DNA of 62,000 nucleotides from Tubiluchus corallicola. Lineage: Eukaryota > Priapulida > Priapulimorpha > Priapulimorphida > Tubiluchidae. How positions within the stretch are numbered: the first letter of the stretch is position 1; the number at the start of each line of letters is the position of its first letter. The stretch lies in the NCBI GenBank assembly GCA_030141605.1, contig JAQGDQ010000247.1:97501-159500 (forward strand), read 5' to 3'. Shown here one piece after another: positions 59,587 to 62,000 of the stretch. The notes below the pieces were generated by a model that worked only from the letters and a program-made list of their open reading frames with translations, was not told where the DNA came from and searched no databases. A program made the translations under genes and the position numbers.

Positions 59587-61242
59587 GTAAGCGACGGTTT
59601 CGTGTACTCTGCCCTGGACTTTCCACCCAGGTCCAAACCACAGGGCAGCGGACAAGTCACTTAGCCTTTTAGGGTAGTGCAGATTCTTATTAAAACACTC
59701 ATTCACTATTAAAACAGCTCAACTAATATATAACCAAAATCAAGGGCTTGTAGTAACAACTGAATTGCCCCACTTAGCAAAGAGGGACACTAAAGTAAAC
59801 TGTCCAAATCACCTTCTGAGTTCTGAGTGATCTCTCAGAACTCATAGTCGACTGTATTTGAAATGGGGCTTTCACGCCCACCCATCACTTGCCAAAGGCT
59901 TACTATCATAGGTGTCTCGCTTCCGAATTACATCTGCACTGCTTACGATATATTCGCTATAGTACGTGTATTAATATATGTATGTTTTCAACTTAAGAGC
60001 CTCATTTTCATTTCCCCCATTTACGCAACAAGTGCTTGGCGTAACTGACAAGCAATTCGTTTAATGACACCAGTCTTAGTGAGTAATAAATTGTCATGCA
60101 GTAGACATCATATTACGTCCATAAGGTTTCTTAGTCGAGTTCCTTATTAGAAGCGACTTTATCAGGTTTTTGGCACATGGTGGAAATAAAAAAAATTAAT
60201 TGGACTCTACCTGGAGTTCTTGATTTTGTTTGGTTCGCTTAAATCATTTTTTTCGTGTGTGGGGACACAATATGATAGTGATTAGTCTGGAAATGTCTCC
60301 TATCTAAACACTTGTTATGTCCTATGTTGCTTAACTGCTGAAGGTAGCATTTATGACATATGCTGTCAATTTGAAGCTAGATTCTAAAATCGACTATCAT
60401 CCCTCTAACACTTTATAAAAATTTTCAAACTATTGTGTTGCACTTGAAATTTTAATAGTGTATGCTGGGACTCTGGGATGATGCCAAGTGGCCAGTAATT
60501 AATGCTCCTGCCAAATCGATACATGCTACCTTCATAGTAGCAGACCTATTTAAAGAACCTAATAGTCCCTAATAACTGCATAATTATGGGCAAACACCTC
60601 GGCAAATAGCTACTGCTATTGCAAGTCCACAAGTGGTTTTGTTACTTATTGGCAGAAGTACAGTTACAAATACATGCGCACGCTCCAAAAAGTAATAACT
60701 ACGTTCTAATGTTCGATTTTGGTGAATATTAGAATGTGAAACAGGGAGAGAGAGGAAAGCATTTAAGCTTTTTTCCATTAAAAACTTGAGGAAAATATTT
60801 TAAGTAAACATTTCTGTTCCTCGGTCAGAAGAAGTGTCCCGTGGATTACGTCCGCCAGGCCGCAAAGATTTTCCGGCTCTGGATCATTCAGTTTCATAAG
60901 CTCTTTTGTCCAATTGTGCTGGCAGAGTAAACCTAAGGGTCAGCAGGGTCAGGCCCAATCTCACCCACTTCATGACCTTTTCTTTTCCCGTTTTTTACTT
61001 GAAATGTAGTCAATTGATTGCCACAACTAATGTGGTTGGACAGGTAACTTTCCGCTGCTGTACCTCTTTTGTAATTTCTTCCAGGTTTCGAACGAAATCA
61101 ACCCTTAAGAAAAGGGAATCGCAGAGGTCGATTTGTGCCAAGACCAGAAAGACACAGTTATCCTTGCATAGATGGCTGGGACTATCCTCCTTCACAACAA
61201 CATCCACATCACACGACCAGCGCTACTGTTGAGTGGTTCTAG
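54849..61242 (+). CDS. Giant disordered protein with N-myristoylation motif, two coding exons; family not recognised
   Basis: Coding exons are 54849-59586 and 61085-61242, joined in phase 1 by GTAAGC and TTCTTCCAG, giving 1,631 residues. The ATG has a strong context (AAGATGG) and an in-frame TGA at 54837 precedes it. MGNNNS fits the N-myristoylation consensus (Gly2, Ser6), with basic residues following, so membrane attachment is plausible. A compact, possibly folded block covers about residues 66-132 (NPAFGMEKL ... RSNSVGDL). Proline clusters lie near 179-183 and 209-215. A charged, probably coiled-coil stretch covers about 938-990 and an amphipathic Gln-rich segment about 1093-1135. FGMEK occurs twice. 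The C-terminal half is Ser/His/Arg-rich and the end is VEWF, formally similar to a class III PDZ ligand. The rest looks disordered. AATAAA signals at 61652 and 61743 could terminate the transcript. I do not recognise the family. Confidence 0.82.
59587..61084 (+). other. Gene 2 intron
   Basis: A 1,498-bp intron from GTAAGC to TTCTTCCAG. It contains no recognisable repeat or nested gene. Confidence 0.7.
61085..61242 (+). CDS. Gene 2 final coding exon
   Basis: It follows TTTCTTCCAG and completes a split Gly codon. It encodes 52 residues: an Arg-rich stretch, PRPERHSYP, GWDYPP and a His-rich segment ending ATVEWF before TAG. The basic/aromatic composition continues that of the preceding exon, which supports the junction. 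Confidence 0.75.
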
Positions 61243-61651
61243 GCAGTTTAACTCCTGCTGCCATCTAATGGCAGAACATTACAGCTATTTTAACTGATTT
61301 CATCTGCTGCTTACTTATTCTCCTTTTTTCCATGACTTCAAACTTTGTAATTTCTGTCATTTTTACAGGTTTTTGTTAAATTCTTTCTTGTGGCGCTCTC
61401 TTGTTAATTTGATTAATTTTATTGAATGTTATAACAATTTATACTCCTTTCATTGCTTTGGTAAAGACATTTGAGTCTTTCTAACCGCGAAAAATATTAA
61501 CTTTGATATTAATCAATATCATTTTATATCATTAATATAATTTTATTAATAATTACTTGTACTTACCGTGTATATTAAAGGGTTTAATGTTACAAATGTG
61601 AATATGTATTTGTAAACTGACTTTGATATTATAATAACTGTAAAAATGTTT

Positions 61652-61748
61652 AATAAAAGTTCATTTTTTATACTTTTATCAGCATTACTATTATACTATT
61701 CCTATGTAGTAGTTTTACAATTGATTTTGTTTTCAGTAAAACAATAAA
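61652..61748 (+). terminator. Candidate polyadenylation signals for gene 2
   Basis: AATAAA hexamers at 61652-61657 and 61743-61748, about 410 and 500 nt after the gene 2 stop codon, lie in AU-rich sequence. Confidence 0.4.
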
Positions 61749-62000
61749 AGAAATACGAAGTCATTAATTTTTTGAACAACGAGCAAAACAACATCATCAT
61801 AATTTTTAGTTCTGGTATGTAATTATAGATTTTTGTCTATTTTTCCATTTTTCTACTTCTAACAAGACAAATTGTCTAAAACTAAACTACTCGTTGAACT
61901 TGTCTTTCTGTAGGTTTCAGATGTCCATCCAAAATGCTGTAAAGTTTCATTGAAGATTTTCCCTATGAATGACAAACACAGCGTTTAGCAATTAACCCTT

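Overview
The window is nuclear DNA from an animal, most likely an invertebrate. It is AT-rich, with sparse multi-exon genes, GT-AG introns and abundant microsatellites. It also carries decayed non-LTR retrotransposons and several families of short DNA transposons. No operons, rRNA genes or prokaryotic signals are visible. Phylum cannot be fixed from sequence alone. A stand-alone MH2 protein of the Expansion type is known from invertebrates, which fits.

Gene 1 (3403-23634, +) is assembled here from nine exons whose splice phases all agree. It gives a 699-residue protein: a Smad-type MH2 domain at about residues 41-221 with no MH1 domain, followed by a long disordered tail of about 480 residues. 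Its introns are loaded with repeats. They include a 27-bp minisatellite beginning a few bases after the exon 5 donor, a large CTA/CTG trinucleotide array, a TIR element with an internal duplication, and a PIF/Harbinger-like element with a hAT-like element nested inside it.

The stretch from about 23.6 to 54.7 kb shows no host gene I can support. It is a mosaic of LINE relics, TTAA-flanked MITEs, a piggyBac-like non-autonomous element, a palindromic element with a CA/TA core, trinucleotide arrays and degenerate tandem arrays.

Gene 2 (54849-61242, +) has one giant coding exon of 4.7 kb plus a 158-nt final exon. It encodes a predicted 1,631-residue, mostly disordered protein that I cannot assign to a known family. 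It begins with a good N-myristoylation motif (MGNNNS). A 27-codon upstream ORF ends 13 nt before the main start, in the same exon.

Both genes lie on the + strand. A functional link between them is not shown by the sequence. The most interesting points are the Smad-like protein with an altered L3 region and a minisatellite-bearing intron that stays open in frame, the unassigned myristoylation-candidate giant protein with its upstream ORF, and the repeat families, several with clean target-site duplications.
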